Assembly: GCA_964503615.1 (NCBI GenBank)
Contig: CAZDBA010000127.1
Location: 1-14,050 of the forward strand
DNA: 14,050 bases
Reading direction: 5' to 3'
From: CAZDBA01 sp964503615
GTDB taxonomy: Bacteria > Planctomycetota > Planctomycetia > Pirellulales > Pirellulaceae
Made by a program: the position numbers and the translations under genes. Positions 7,157 through 13,704 of the stretch are shown piece by piece (within the stretch, counting starts at the first letter, position 1; the number at the start of each line of letters is the position of its first letter). The notes under the pieces are model-generated. The model had not been told where the DNA came from and did not search any database. It saw only the letters and a list, made by a program, of their open reading frames with translations.

Positions 7157-7833
7157 ACTGAGTTATTTGTAATCCGATCAAGTTCCATAAGTTGAAATCG
7201 AAAGTTGAATCCGCCATCCGAAACCAAATCACCTACCTTAAACTTACCGACGATGTTTGAAAATCCACGCAAATGCGATCCAGCTCAACTTTCCTTACCT
7301 TACTGAATGGATTCGGGACCAAATAAACTCGGATGAGATGCTCGCTTTCATCTGTCTTCATGGGTGTTTATCTGTGGTTTCTCCACCACGTTTCTCCATT
7401 CTCGGTTTCTTGAATTTGTGACGACCGCCAATGTTCTCGACCAGATAACATTCGCTCCCATAGATACCAAAAACATGCCCCGCTTCGCTGTTGCCGGTTT
7501 TTATATAGCCTGTGGACCTTGCTCAGGTTCCAAAATCTGAGTTTAGGGAAATCAAGTGCACCGATTCCCCCAAAAAGTTGTTTGGAGTTGATAAAATCGG
7601 CAACTCTGCCTTACACTCCAAAATCACCCCAATTCTCCGGTCTATCCTCATGGAAAAACTCAACCATGGTGGCAAAAGCCCTGAGAAATAATGTCGCAGA
7701 TCGCAATTATCGTCTATCGCCATTATCCCGATATTGATTACTATCTTTGGCTGTGCCCAAGAATACGAAGTGCAATTTCGCTGCCCAAGATGGAACGTGC
7801 AGCGGTACAAATGAATCCCAATCTGGAATTTTA
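7157..7833. other. 677-bp gene-poor region between the divergently transcribed HAD and desaturase genes
   Basis: No convincing coding region on either strand. It must hold the promoters of the two divergent genes, but I see no strong -35/-10 pair. It contains the 10-bp tandem repeat at 7347-7376 (listed separately). It also has a short inverted repeat GAGTTG (7585-7590) / CAACTC (7601-7606) with a 10-nt loop. A TTG-initiated frame at 7747 runs into the desaturase but its first 29 residues do not look like part of the protein. Confidence 0.5.
7347..7376 (+). repeat. Three tandem 10-bp units, consensus TTCATCTGTG
   Basis: Units TTCATCTGTC (7347-7356), TTCATGGGTG (7357-7366) and TTTATCTGTG (7367-7376) differ from TTCATCTGTG by one, two and one bases, and run on into GTTTCTCC. 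From memory, similar 'ATCTGTGTTTATCTGTGGTTT' stretches are scattered through intergenic DNA of planctomycetes and some other environmental bacteria, so this may be one copy of a dispersed repeat. That link is recollection, not shown here. Confidence 0.5.
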
Positions 7834-8931
7834 ATGATCAACAAACTGCCTGCTACCGAGCTGCCCGCCTCCGAACCGGCTCCGGATAAAGACAGACCTG
7901 CTCCTCACTTCAGTCCCAGCGAAGCTAATCAAAAAACTGCTTCTGTCCCCGAAACAAATCCAAGCTACGCGGTAAAAGGGGAAACCCGACCGGAGCTGCG
8001 GGCTGAGGAACTGCACCCCAAAGCGGACCTGACTACCAAACTGGTAATGTCGGCTGCTGTCACGTTCCCGATCCTCGGCTGCATCGCTGGCGGCTTGCTG
8101 ATGTGGGCTTATGGCTGGATGGGCTGGAGCTACCTTGCCATGGTTGTTTTCGGATGGTGCCTGACAAGTCTGGGGATCACCGTTGGCTTTCACCGACTGA
8201 TGTCTCACAAATCGTTTGAAACCTATAGTTGGGTGCGAGCGTTCTGGATGATCGTAGGTTCGTTCTCAGTCGAAGGCTCTCCACTTGTCTGGTGTGCAGT
8301 ACATCGTCGACATCATGGACACAGTGATCAGGAAGGTGATCCGCATTCGCCTCACCTACATGGAACTTCGACTTGGGGAATGATCAAAGGACTTTGCTAC
8401 GCACAGGTTGGTTGGCTGTTCAGTGGTTACTGGACCAAACCCAACTTGGAAAAATACGTTCCCGATCTCCTCAAAGATCGTCTGTTAGTTATGGCTGACA
8501 AGTTCTATTACGTGTTCGTAATCCTGAGCTTGATTCTTCCGACAGTGCTGGGATTTGGCATCGAGTACGCGACAGGCGGCAGCCCTTGGTTCGGTGCGTT
8601 GCTGGGTTTTGTCTGGGGTGGACTAGTTCGTATTTTTGTATCGCACCACATCACTTGGTCAATCAACTCGATTTGCCACGTCTTTGGTCGCAGACATTTT
8701 CACTCCAACGATCACTCTACCAACAATGTGCTTTGTGGCGTTTTGGCGATGGGCGAGGGCTGGCACAACAATCACCACGCGTTTCCTTCATCCGCCAAGC
8801 ATGGTTTGCTTTGGTACCAGTTTGACATGAGCTGGATCGTAATCCGAAGCATGAAAGCGATGGGACTTGCCTGGAACATCCACCTTCCAAGTGACCGGGC
8901 GCTGAACTCAAAACGGATTAAAAAAGAGTAG
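7834..8931 (+). CDS. Membrane acyl-CoA / fatty-acid delta-9-type desaturase
   Basis: 365 aa. A di-iron membrane desaturase that introduces a double bond into acyl chains, adjusting membrane fluidity. All three histidine boxes are present: GFHRLMSH (H120-x4-H125), HRRHH (H157-H161) and HNNHH (H311-H315), plus SHH (270-272), the conserved SINSICHVFG (276-285) and DHSTNN (293-298). Hydrophobic spans at about 70-92, 98-116, 134-148, 224-242 and 251-270 give the expected two-hairpin membrane topology. The box sequences fit the acyl-CoA (stearoyl-CoA, OLE1-like) family better than plant-type delta-12 enzymes; acyl-lipid substrates remain possible. Residues 1-63 are a Pro/Glu/Lys-rich, probably disordered extension. 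I start at the ATG preceded by GGA six bases upstream. TTG (7747) and GTG (7753) codons in frame would give up to 394 aa, adding residues with no family resemblance. No electron-donor gene is adjacent. A strong terminator follows, indicating a monocistronic unit. Confidence 0.9.
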   Translation: MINKLPATELPASEPAPDKDRPAPHFSPSEANQKTASVPETNPSYAVKGETRPELRAEELHPKADLTTKLVMSAAVTFPILGCIAGGLLMWAYGWMGWSYLAMVVFGWCLTSLGITVGFHRLMSHKSFETYSWVRAFWMIVGSFSVEGSPLVWCAVHRRHHGHSDQEGDPHSPHLHGTSTWGMIKGLCYAQVGWLFSGYWTKPNLEKYVPDLLKDRLLVMADKFYYVFVILSLILPTVLGFGIEYATGGSPWFGALLGFVWGGLVRIFVSHHITWSINSICHVFGRRHFHSNDHSTNNVLCGVLAMGEGWHNNHHAFPSSAKHGLLWYQFDMSWIVIRSMKAMGLAWNIHLPSDRALNSKRIKKE

Positions 8932-8934
8932 CCA

Positions 8935-8953
8935 ATTCTGTGAATGACAGAAT
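8935..8953 (+). repeat. Perfect 7-bp inverted repeat just after the desaturase stop
   Basis: ATTCTGT (8935-8941) and ACAGAAT (8947-8953) with a 5-nt loop, starting 4 bases after the stop codon. It has no T-run of its own. Together with the terminator hairpin 12 bases further it gives two tandem hairpins in the 3' UTR, perhaps stabilising the mRNA. Confidence 0.5.
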
Positions 8954-8965
8954 ATTAGACAAACT

Positions 8966-9003
8966 TGCTGACCCTATTATAAAACTGGGTCAGCATTTTT
9001 TTT
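8966..9003 (+). terminator. Rho-independent terminator of the desaturase gene
   Basis: TGCTGACCC (8966-8974) pairs perfectly with GGGTCAGCA (8987-8995), a 9-bp stem with a 12-nt A/T-rich loop, followed at once by eight T (8996-9003). It is 34 bases after the desaturase stop, on the coding strand. This is the clearest terminator in the window. Confidence 0.9.
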
Positions 9004-9124
9004 GTCCTGTCCCTGATCAGACTGCGCAAATGATCTAATTCATGACCTGTGCACATCCTCAATTCGGCCAGCAACCGGTGATTTGGACGAGTGATACCAC
9101 ACAACTTGCCTAAAAACGGTCAAA

Positions 9125-9153
9125 TTGAAGGGGAAAGTTGTTTTTGCCTTCAA
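9125..9153. repeat. Inverted repeat upstream of the HEAT-like gene, possible operator
   Basis: TTGAAGG (9125-9131) and CCTTCAA (9147-9153), a perfect 7-bp inverted repeat with a 15-bp spacer, centre-to-centre 22 bp (about two helical turns). It lies about 92 bp before the chosen start of the HEAT-like gene in the 242-bp gap after the desaturase terminator. It could bind a dimeric regulator or form an RNA hairpin. There is nothing else recognisable in this gap. Confidence 0.3.
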
Positions 9154-9245
9154 CTCAGGGGCATATTTTCTAGCCTGTGGTATTTAATTCGTTACAATCG
9201 AGGGTTGTGGCACTGATCGAAATCACTTTTCGGAACAGGCATCGA

Positions 9246-10451
9246 ATGCTGAGATTCAGAAACTATCTCTCAATCCTCTTTCCGACTTTCGTCGTAGTCT
9301 CATCGTTCGCACTCACCGTACACACCGCTGCCGCCTTGCAAACTGGACTGGAAGCAGGGGCCCATTTCGAACTCGTTTTACAACTGGGTTCTGACGATTT
9401 TTCAGAGCGACAAAACGCAGAGACACTACTCCAAGAAGTTGGTGGAGAGGCTTTGCCAGACTTACGTATAGGTGAGACGCATACCGACAACGAAGTCCGG
9501 ATGCGATCCACACGCTTGATTCTCAGCATTCAAAGAGCCGACTATCAACGGCGAGTTCTGCAATTTTTGGAATCAGAAGACCGCGACGCCGATTTCGGAT
9601 TTGGTGGCTGGAAGTTCTATGAAAGCGTGGTGGGCAATGACATCACCAGTCGCAGATTGTTTATCACCCTCCACCGCGATCAAGCGGAGTTGATGCTCTC
9701 GATTGATGGCGATGCAAAAAAATTAAAAGTCCGTTTCCGTGAAGGACTTTCCAGGTATCAAAGCGCGATGGAATATTCGTACAGTGATGCAAACCAATTG
9801 GCGGCAATTCTGTTGATTGCTGGAAATCCAGCGAACATTGATTCGGAAGTGATTTCCGTTCGCCAGCAAGAACGGATTGCCGGTCTTCTTTGCCAACATG
9901 AAGTCCTATCCCAGTTAACCAGCGGTGCCACTCACGAGTCGCTTAAAAAACTGGTCGGCAGCTGGATCAAGTCTCTCCCGAGCGAGAACGTTGCGATCGA
10001 CCAGTGTCGCTTGGAGCTCATTTCGAATTTGGATTTGACTGAGTTCGTTGCGATTGCTGCTGAGTTGGTGACAAACCGTGAACTCCCTGCAGTTGATCGG
10101 GCAAAGGCGATTGCTTTCATTGCACAGCAGGGAACCGAGGCGCAACTCGAACAACTGATAACTTTGTTGGACGACAAAAGCAAAGTTGCTCGCTTGCGTC
10201 AAACAGTAAACCCATCACGCAACTCAAATGAGAAGCGCAGCAACCGCTTCTATCGCTACTCTCAAATTCGCGATGTCGCGCTGGCAGGTTGCGTGCGATT
10301 GTCGGGGCAAAGCCTCTCAGATTATGAATACAAACTTTACACAGGCGACGACGTGGGATTCCCTCCCTTGAACGAAGCCGGATTTGAAACAGACCAACAA
10401 AGAGAAACTGCAATGAAGAAATGGGACTCTGGAGGAGCGACCAGAAAATAA
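9246..10451 (+). CDS. Secreted HEAT-repeat-like protein of unknown function (planctomycete type)
   Basis: 401 aa. I do not recognise a named family. Residues 1-32 form a signal peptide: basic MLRFRNY, hydrophobic core about 8-24, then a small-residue region ending TAAALQ. Residues about 40-97 contain a HEAT-like helical pair, FELVLQLGSDDFSERQNAET followed by 'LLQEVGGEALPDL...DNEVRMRSTRLIL'; this 'L.dddf..R..A...L...G..A.p.L....d.EvR.R' pattern is common in secreted planctomycete proteins. Further helical repeats are likely at about 255-310, and the C-terminus (337-393) has a conserved-looking stretch QIRDVALAGCVRL...VGFPPLNEAGFET...RETAMKKW. No catalytic motif is seen. A GTG at 9177 could extend it by 23 residues, but the ATG at 9246 has AGG six bases upstream and gives a proper signal peptide start. 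The DUF2071-like gene follows after 28 bp, so the two may be co-transcribed. A periplasmic protein-binding role is only an inference from the fold. Confidence 0.7.
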   Translation: MLRFRNYLSILFPTFVVVSSFALTVHTAAALQTGLEAGAHFELVLQLGSDDFSERQNAETLLQEVGGEALPDLRIGETHTDNEVRMRSTRLILSIQRADYQRRVLQFLESEDRDADFGFGGWKFYESVVGNDITSRRLFITLHRDQAELMLSIDGDAKKLKVRFREGLSRYQSAMEYSYSDANQLAAILLIAGNPANIDSEVISVRQQERIAGLLCQHEVLSQLTSGATHESLKKLVGSWIKSLPSENVAIDQCRLELISNLDLTEFVAIAAELVTNRELPAVDRAKAIAFIAQQGTEAQLEQLITLLDDKSKVARLRQTVNPSRNSNEKRSNRFYRYSQIRDVALAGCVRLSGQSLSDYEYKLYTGDDVGFPPLNEAGFETDQQRETAMKKWDSGGATRK

Positions 10452-10479
10452 TCAACTTGTGCAAACTGATGGTGACGTG

Positions 10480-11217
10480 ATGGCAAAAACCACTTCCGAA
10501 AAACCACTGATGCGGGCAAACTGCTCGGAGATCGTTGTGCTGAATTTTCGTATCGACCCCAAAATCCTGCTGCCTCGGGTCCCCAAAGGATTGGAGCTGG
10601 ATTATCACGACGACAAAGCCTACGTCAGCCTTGTAGGAAGATTCTTAAAAGACGTGAAAATGGCGAGATTCCCGTTTCTGGCCAGTCGCGGATTCGCCGA
10701 GCTGGATTTGCGATTCTATGTCAAGCGACAAAGTGGCCCTCGAGAAATCAAAGGGACATGCGTCATCAAAGATTACGTCCCCAATGCATACGGCTCCTGG
10801 ATGCTCTCGACACTTTTCAAGACCTCGCTGGGTCGTATGGAAATGTCACGCCAAGCTTCCGGCTTTGGCAAACGCGGGCTCGCTCCCAAGATCGACTACA
10901 AATGGAAAGTCGGCGAGTTCCAGAACAGAATTATGATCAAAGGCCGCTCGCTTATGAGGAAAACAGGACCGGAAACCCAAATCGGCTTTATCCTCAACCA
11001 CAAACATGAATTCGCCACTCGCAATTCGAAAACGGTTCAGTACCGAGTCCAACGCCCGCCGTGGATTGTGTGGGATGCAGCACAGGCCTGCTTCCAATGC
11101 GATGCCCGAAATCTATTCGGGCAAGAGTTCGCTAAAACACTTGCGGGACGTCCCAGCAGTGTCTTCATTGCCGAGGGTAGCCCAATGACGATCTTTGAAC
11201 CGACTCCCGTTTGTTGA
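10480..11217 (+). CDS. DUF2071 / YqjF-like protein (COG3361-type)
   Basis: 245 aa from the chosen ATG. It matches the DUF2071/YqjF group: the opening LNFRIDPKILLPRVPKGLELDYHDDKAYVSLVGRFL (21-56) is the hallmark 'L.P.lP.G.elD...g.ayvSlV', followed by FAELDLRFYVK (72-82), then GTCVIKDYVPNAYGSWMLSTLF (92-113), and a C-terminal VQYRVQRPPWIVWDA (186-200). The family is thought to share an acetoacetate-decarboxylase-like fold but has no established reaction. No signal peptide or membrane span, so cytoplasmic. A GTG at 10459 would add seven residues, but the ATG at 10480 has GGTGA four bases upstream. It sits 28 bp after the HEAT-like gene on the same strand and is probably its operon partner, though one product is exported and the other is not. 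No terminator is obvious after its stop. Confidence 0.75.
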   Translation: MAKTTSEKPLMRANCSEIVVLNFRIDPKILLPRVPKGLELDYHDDKAYVSLVGRFLKDVKMARFPFLASRGFAELDLRFYVKRQSGPREIKGTCVIKDYVPNAYGSWMLSTLFKTSLGRMEMSRQASGFGKRGLAPKIDYKWKVGEFQNRIMIKGRSLMRKTGPETQIGFILNHKHEFATRNSKTVQYRVQRPPWIVWDAAQACFQCDARNLFGQEFAKTLAGRPSSVFIAEGSPMTIFEPTPVC

Positions 11218-11221
11218 TTCA

Positions 11222-11250
11222 TTGCTCCATCGCTTGTAGCGTTATATACT
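11222..11250 (+). promoter_or_regulatory. Candidate promoter for the TraB/TIKI-like gene
   Basis: TTGCTC (11222-11227) and TATACT (11245-11250) are 17 bp apart. The -10 matches 5/6 and the -35 3/6 of the sigma70 consensus. It starts right after the preceding stop codon, about 72 bp before the ATG at 11323, in the only gap between the two genes. Confidence 0.35.
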
Positions 11251-11322
11251 TGTGAACCTGAGCATTGGGCTCTGAATGACGATCTACAATCGCTCTCCAT
11301 TGATAAATTTGAGATAACCAAG

Positions 11323-12342
11323 ATGAAATTTCGCGCTTTGAATCACATGACATCGAATCGCATGACTTGTTTGCGGATTGCTTTTTTTTCTTTCCTGATT
11401 TTCATCTTCCCAACACTCGTCCTTGGACAAGGAAAAACGGAACCCAAGCAGGAAAAAGATCAGGCTTCAGCTTCTGACGACCAGGAAGCTCAGGATAAAG
11501 ACGGGTTCTCGGAACACATGCGGATCTCCCGCGACCATCGCGGGCGAGCGTGGTCCATGGACACTGCCATCACACGATTCGAGTACACCAAAGAGAATGG
11601 CAAAGTCGTTTACGTCGATTTGATTGGCGCCGTGCATGTGGGAGAAAAAGAGTACTACCAGGCACTCAATGAACGATTCAAAGAATACGATTCCATGCTC
11701 TATGAATTGGTCGCGCCAGAGGGCACAGTGATCCCCAAAGGCGGTGGAGATCGTGACATCACCAATCCGGTTGCTGGTATGCAAGTCGCTATGATGTCCG
11801 GGTTGGATTTGAGCTTCCAATTGGAAGAAGTGGATTACTCGCCCGATAATTTTGTGCATGCCGATATGACTCCCGAAGAGTTCGCTAAAAGCTGGGAAGA
11901 CAATAATGAAAGTATTGGCCGTATCCTTCTCAAGTCGATGGGGCATTCGATGGCTGTGCAATCCAAAGGAGGAGGCTCGAACCTTTCACTGTTGACCATT
12001 GGGCTATCCAGGAACCCGACCCTTAAGCTCAGGCGAATCGCGGCAGAACAAATGATGGCAATGGATGCGGGCATGGCGATATTTGAGGGCGACAAGGGTT
12101 CGACAATTATCGACCACCGCAACGCCAAGGCGATGAAAGTGCTCATGGAAGAGATCGAAAAGGGCAAACAAAACCTGGCGATCTTTTACGGGGCAGGGCA
12201 CTTGAACGATATGCAAGAGCGACTGGAAAACGATTTCCAAATGCGAAGAGGCGGAAAGACTTGGCTAAAAGCTTGGAAACTTCGTGAGCCTCGGGAAAAG
12301 AAACCAGAACCGGAATCAAAACAGGACTCCGAATCGAAATAG
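11323..12342 (+). CDS. Secreted TraB/TIKI (GumN-related) superfamily protein, putative metal-dependent hydrolase
   Basis: 339 aa. An N-terminal signal peptide (basic start, hydrophobic core about 17-34 ending VLGQ) is followed by a Lys/Glu/Gln/Asp-rich linker (36-60) and a domain at about 75-320. The domain shows the two GxxH motifs that define the TraB/TIKI/EreA-ChaN-like superfamily: G102-A-V-H105 in YVDLIGAVHVGEKEYY, and G290-A-G-H293 in AIFYGAGHLNDM. Also present are the conserved acidic element SMLYELV with E128, the NFVHADMTPEEF segment (176-187) and an Arg in IIDHRNAKAM (262-271). Animal TIKI proteins of this superfamily are metalloproteases, but bacterial members are mostly uncharacterised, so 'hydrolase' is a family inference. 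The last 20 residues are highly charged and probably unstructured. ATG codons 1, 9 and 14 could all start the protein; the first gives the fullest N-region. It appears to be a single-gene unit with its own candidate promoter. Confidence 0.75.
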   Translation: MKFRALNHMTSNRMTCLRIAFFSFLIFIFPTLVLGQGKTEPKQEKDQASASDDQEAQDKDGFSEHMRISRDHRGRAWSMDTAITRFEYTKENGKVVYVDLIGAVHVGEKEYYQALNERFKEYDSMLYELVAPEGTVIPKGGGDRDITNPVAGMQVAMMSGLDLSFQLEEVDYSPDNFVHADMTPEEFAKSWEDNNESIGRILLKSMGHSMAVQSKGGGSNLSLLTIGLSRNPTLKLRRIAAEQMMAMDAGMAIFEGDKGSTIIDHRNAKAMKVLMEEIEKGKQNLAIFYGAGHLNDMQERLENDFQMRRGGKTWLKAWKLREPREKKPEPESKQDSESK

Positions 12343-12628
12343 CGACCTAGCTATGACCGCTGCCATTGGTATACCAGTAAGAATCTCCATCGGGCCACGA
12401 CGGCCACCCAAGCAGGACGACGATTACTGATCCGAGCGAAATTCCCATCGCCACCTGCTCAGGCTCGCTGCAGTGACGCCTGACTCTCATGCTTTTATCT
12501 ATTAGAAGATTCAACTACGCCGTATTGCGCGCTGAGCTTGCGAGTTCTTCCGTTTCGGCCCCACAAGCGTTGTGAAAATAGCGTTTGCCCCTCTATCTAT
12601 CTCAAAGAAGATAACGCGACCCCGATAA

Positions 12629-12640
12629 TTCGTTAACGAA
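12629..12640. repeat. 12-bp perfect palindrome TTCGTTAACGAA
   Basis: An uninterrupted palindrome about 200 bp upstream of the esterase start, in non-coding DNA. It could be an operator for a dimeric regulator; a single copy of a 12-bp palindrome could also be chance. Confidence 0.3.
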
Positions 12641-12719
12641 GGTTTACGATCGCGAAAATCTCAGAACGATTTGTGGATGCCCTCGGTTCCGTTAGGGTGT
12701 CCTAAAGCCATCGGCGAAT

Positions 12720-12824
12720 TGACCAAGTAACCTAGGTCACTAAAACGAAGGTCGCACATTTTTAACCATCAAATTAAAATTGAATTTGCGACCGCGGCCC
12801 TTATACTTGGTCAAGCTTTGGTCA
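12720..12824. promoter_or_regulatory. TTGGTCA boxes around the esterase promoter, possible operators
   Basis: TTGGTCA occurs inverted at 12720-12726 (as TGACCAA) and directly at 12807-12813 and 12818-12824. The two direct copies are 11 bp apart, one helical turn, and the first begins at the last base of the candidate -10. CTTGGTCAA (12806-12814) and TTGACCAAG (12719-12727) make a 9-bp inverted repeat. A fourth GGTCA lies at 12735-12739. The placement fits a repressor site just downstream of the -10, with a possible second site about 87 bp upstream. Confidence 0.3.
12780..12807 (+). promoter_or_regulatory. Candidate promoter of the esterase gene
   Basis: TTGAAT (12780-12785) and TATACT (12802-12807) with a 16-bp spacer, 33 bp before the ATG at 12841. 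It matches 4/6 and 5/6 of the sigma70 consensus. The leader would be short, about 25 nt. Confidence 0.4.
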
Positions 12825-12840
12825 TTGAGGGTTTGTTTGC

Positions 12841-13704
12841 ATGTCGATTTATCGGACTAGGTACCTTTCCTTTCTCGTCTTTGTTTTCCTATTCTTGCAT
12901 GCAGAAAAGTCTTGGGCTCAGAAAGCGGAATTAGAATTCGAACTCCATGAAGGAATTGTCTTTAAGGAGTTCGAAGAAACATCATTGTCTCTGGACGCTT
13001 ACATTCCAGAGGGCAAAACCAAATACCCAGCTGTTCTGGTAATCTTTGGAGGCGCTTGGCGACAAGGGAATCGAAAGCAGTTAAGTAGCTATGCCGAGGA
13101 TTTGGCGAAACGAGGGTTTTGCTGTTATGCGATTGAGTATCGGTTAGCTCCAAAGCACAAGTTCCCAGCACAAATCGAAGACTGTCGTGCAGCTTTGCAA
13201 TGGGTTCGCCAGAACACAGAACGTTACAAAGTGAACCCCGATCGGATTGGTGCGATTGGTTATTCGTCTGGCGGACATCTTGCGAGTCTACTGGGAACGA
13301 CTGGAGAAGCTCCTTCCGAAGAGAATGGGAACATCGAAAGTCGCATACAGGCTGTGGTTGCCGGTGGAGCGCCCACAGACTTTCGTTGGAGTCCCGACAA
13401 TGGCGAGTGGGCTCGTTACTGGATGGGCGGAAACCTCGAAGAGGTTCCGGAGAAATTTGAGCAGGCGTCGCCAGCCGCATTTATCGACAAGGATGATCCG
13501 CCCTTCTTCTTTTTTCATGGCAAGGATGATATCGTCGCGCCGATGATCCTGCCATTCACTTGCCACCTAGCACTCAAAAAGGCTGGTGTACAATCCGAGA
13601 TGTTCGGGGTTTCGGATGCTGATCACGTCGAAGCCGCCTTCGACGAAGAAGCTCTCGCAGCAGCCTATCGCTTTCTCGAAGAGCAATTAGGTGAACCTAA
13701 ATAA
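12841..13704 (+). CDS. Secreted alpha/beta-hydrolase, esterase/lipase (BD-FAE/HSL-like)
   Basis: 287 aa. A signal peptide spans about 1-26 (basic MSIYRTR, a strongly hydrophobic core 9-19, SWAQ cleavage region), so the enzyme is exported. The alpha/beta-hydrolase core follows: an oxyanion-hole element FGGAW at 69-73 in place of the common HGGGW, the YRLAPKHKFPAQIEDCRAALQWVRQN stretch (100-125) typical of carboxylesterases, nucleophile elbow G140-Y-S142-S-G144-GH, acid D230 in HGKDDIVAP (226-234) and catalytic histidine H262 in DADHVEA. The complete Ser-Asp-His triad indicates an active carboxylic-ester hydrolase. The closest general relatives are annotated as esterases, lipases or acetyl-xylan/feruloyl-type esterases of polysaccharide breakdown; the substrate is not determinable. 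It is probably monocistronic with its own promoter, and I find no clear terminator after it. Confidence 0.88.
   Translation: MSIYRTRYLSFLVFVFLFLHAEKSWAQKAELEFELHEGIVFKEFEETSLSLDAYIPEGKTKYPAVLVIFGGAWRQGNRKQLSSYAEDLAKRGFCCYAIEYRLAPKHKFPAQIEDCRAALQWVRQNTERYKVNPDRIGAIGYSSGGHLASLLGTTGEAPSEENGNIESRIQAVVAGGAPTDFRWSPDNGEWARYWMGGNLEEVPEKFEQASPAAFIDKDDPPFFFFHGKDDIVAPMILPFTCHLALKKAGVQSEMFGVSDADHVEAAFDEEALAAAYRFLEEQLGEPK

Larger units (their letters stand above)
12343..12840. other. 498-bp non-coding region before the esterase gene
   Basis: No open frame of note on either strand. Held here: a possible hairpin TCAGGC (12459-12464) / GCCTGA (12478-12483) with a 13-nt loop and no T-run; a 12-bp perfect palindrome TTCGTTAACGAA at 12629-12640; the 8-bp palindrome ACCTAGGT at 12730-12737; three TTGGTCA boxes; and a good promoter candidate next to the esterase gene. 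The size and the density of symmetric sites suggest a regulatory region, or remnants of a lost gene. Confidence 0.45.

Noticed and set aside
7519..7737. 72-codon plus-strand frame before the desaturase
   Set aside because: TTG start, no ribosome-binding site, and a composition rich in Ser/Pro/Lys without structure; probably chance.
7747..7833. TTG/GTG-initiated extension of the desaturase
   Set aside because: The extra 29 residues have no family resemblance, and the internal ATG at 7834 has a GGA at suitable spacing. It cannot be excluded.
7506..9180. The 10-mer TAGCCTGTGG found at 7506-7515 and 9171-9180, both before plus-strand genes
   Set aside because: Only two copies at very different distances from the starts (about 320 and 66 bp); chance is the simpler explanation.
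9177..9245. GTG-initiated extension of the HEAT-like protein
   Set aside because: It would place 23 residues in front of a normal signal peptide; the ATG at 9246 has a nearby AGG.
10117..10608. 163-codon minus-strand frame across the HEAT-like/DUF2071 junction
   Set aside because: Antisense to two supported genes, with no recognisable motif.
11467..11961. 164-codon minus-strand frame opposite the TraB/TIKI-like gene
   Set aside because: Shadow of a gene with conserved motifs; no independent support.
12962..13480. 172-codon minus-strand frame opposite the esterase gene
   Set aside because: The esterase has a complete catalytic triad in the other strand; the antisense product has no domain features.
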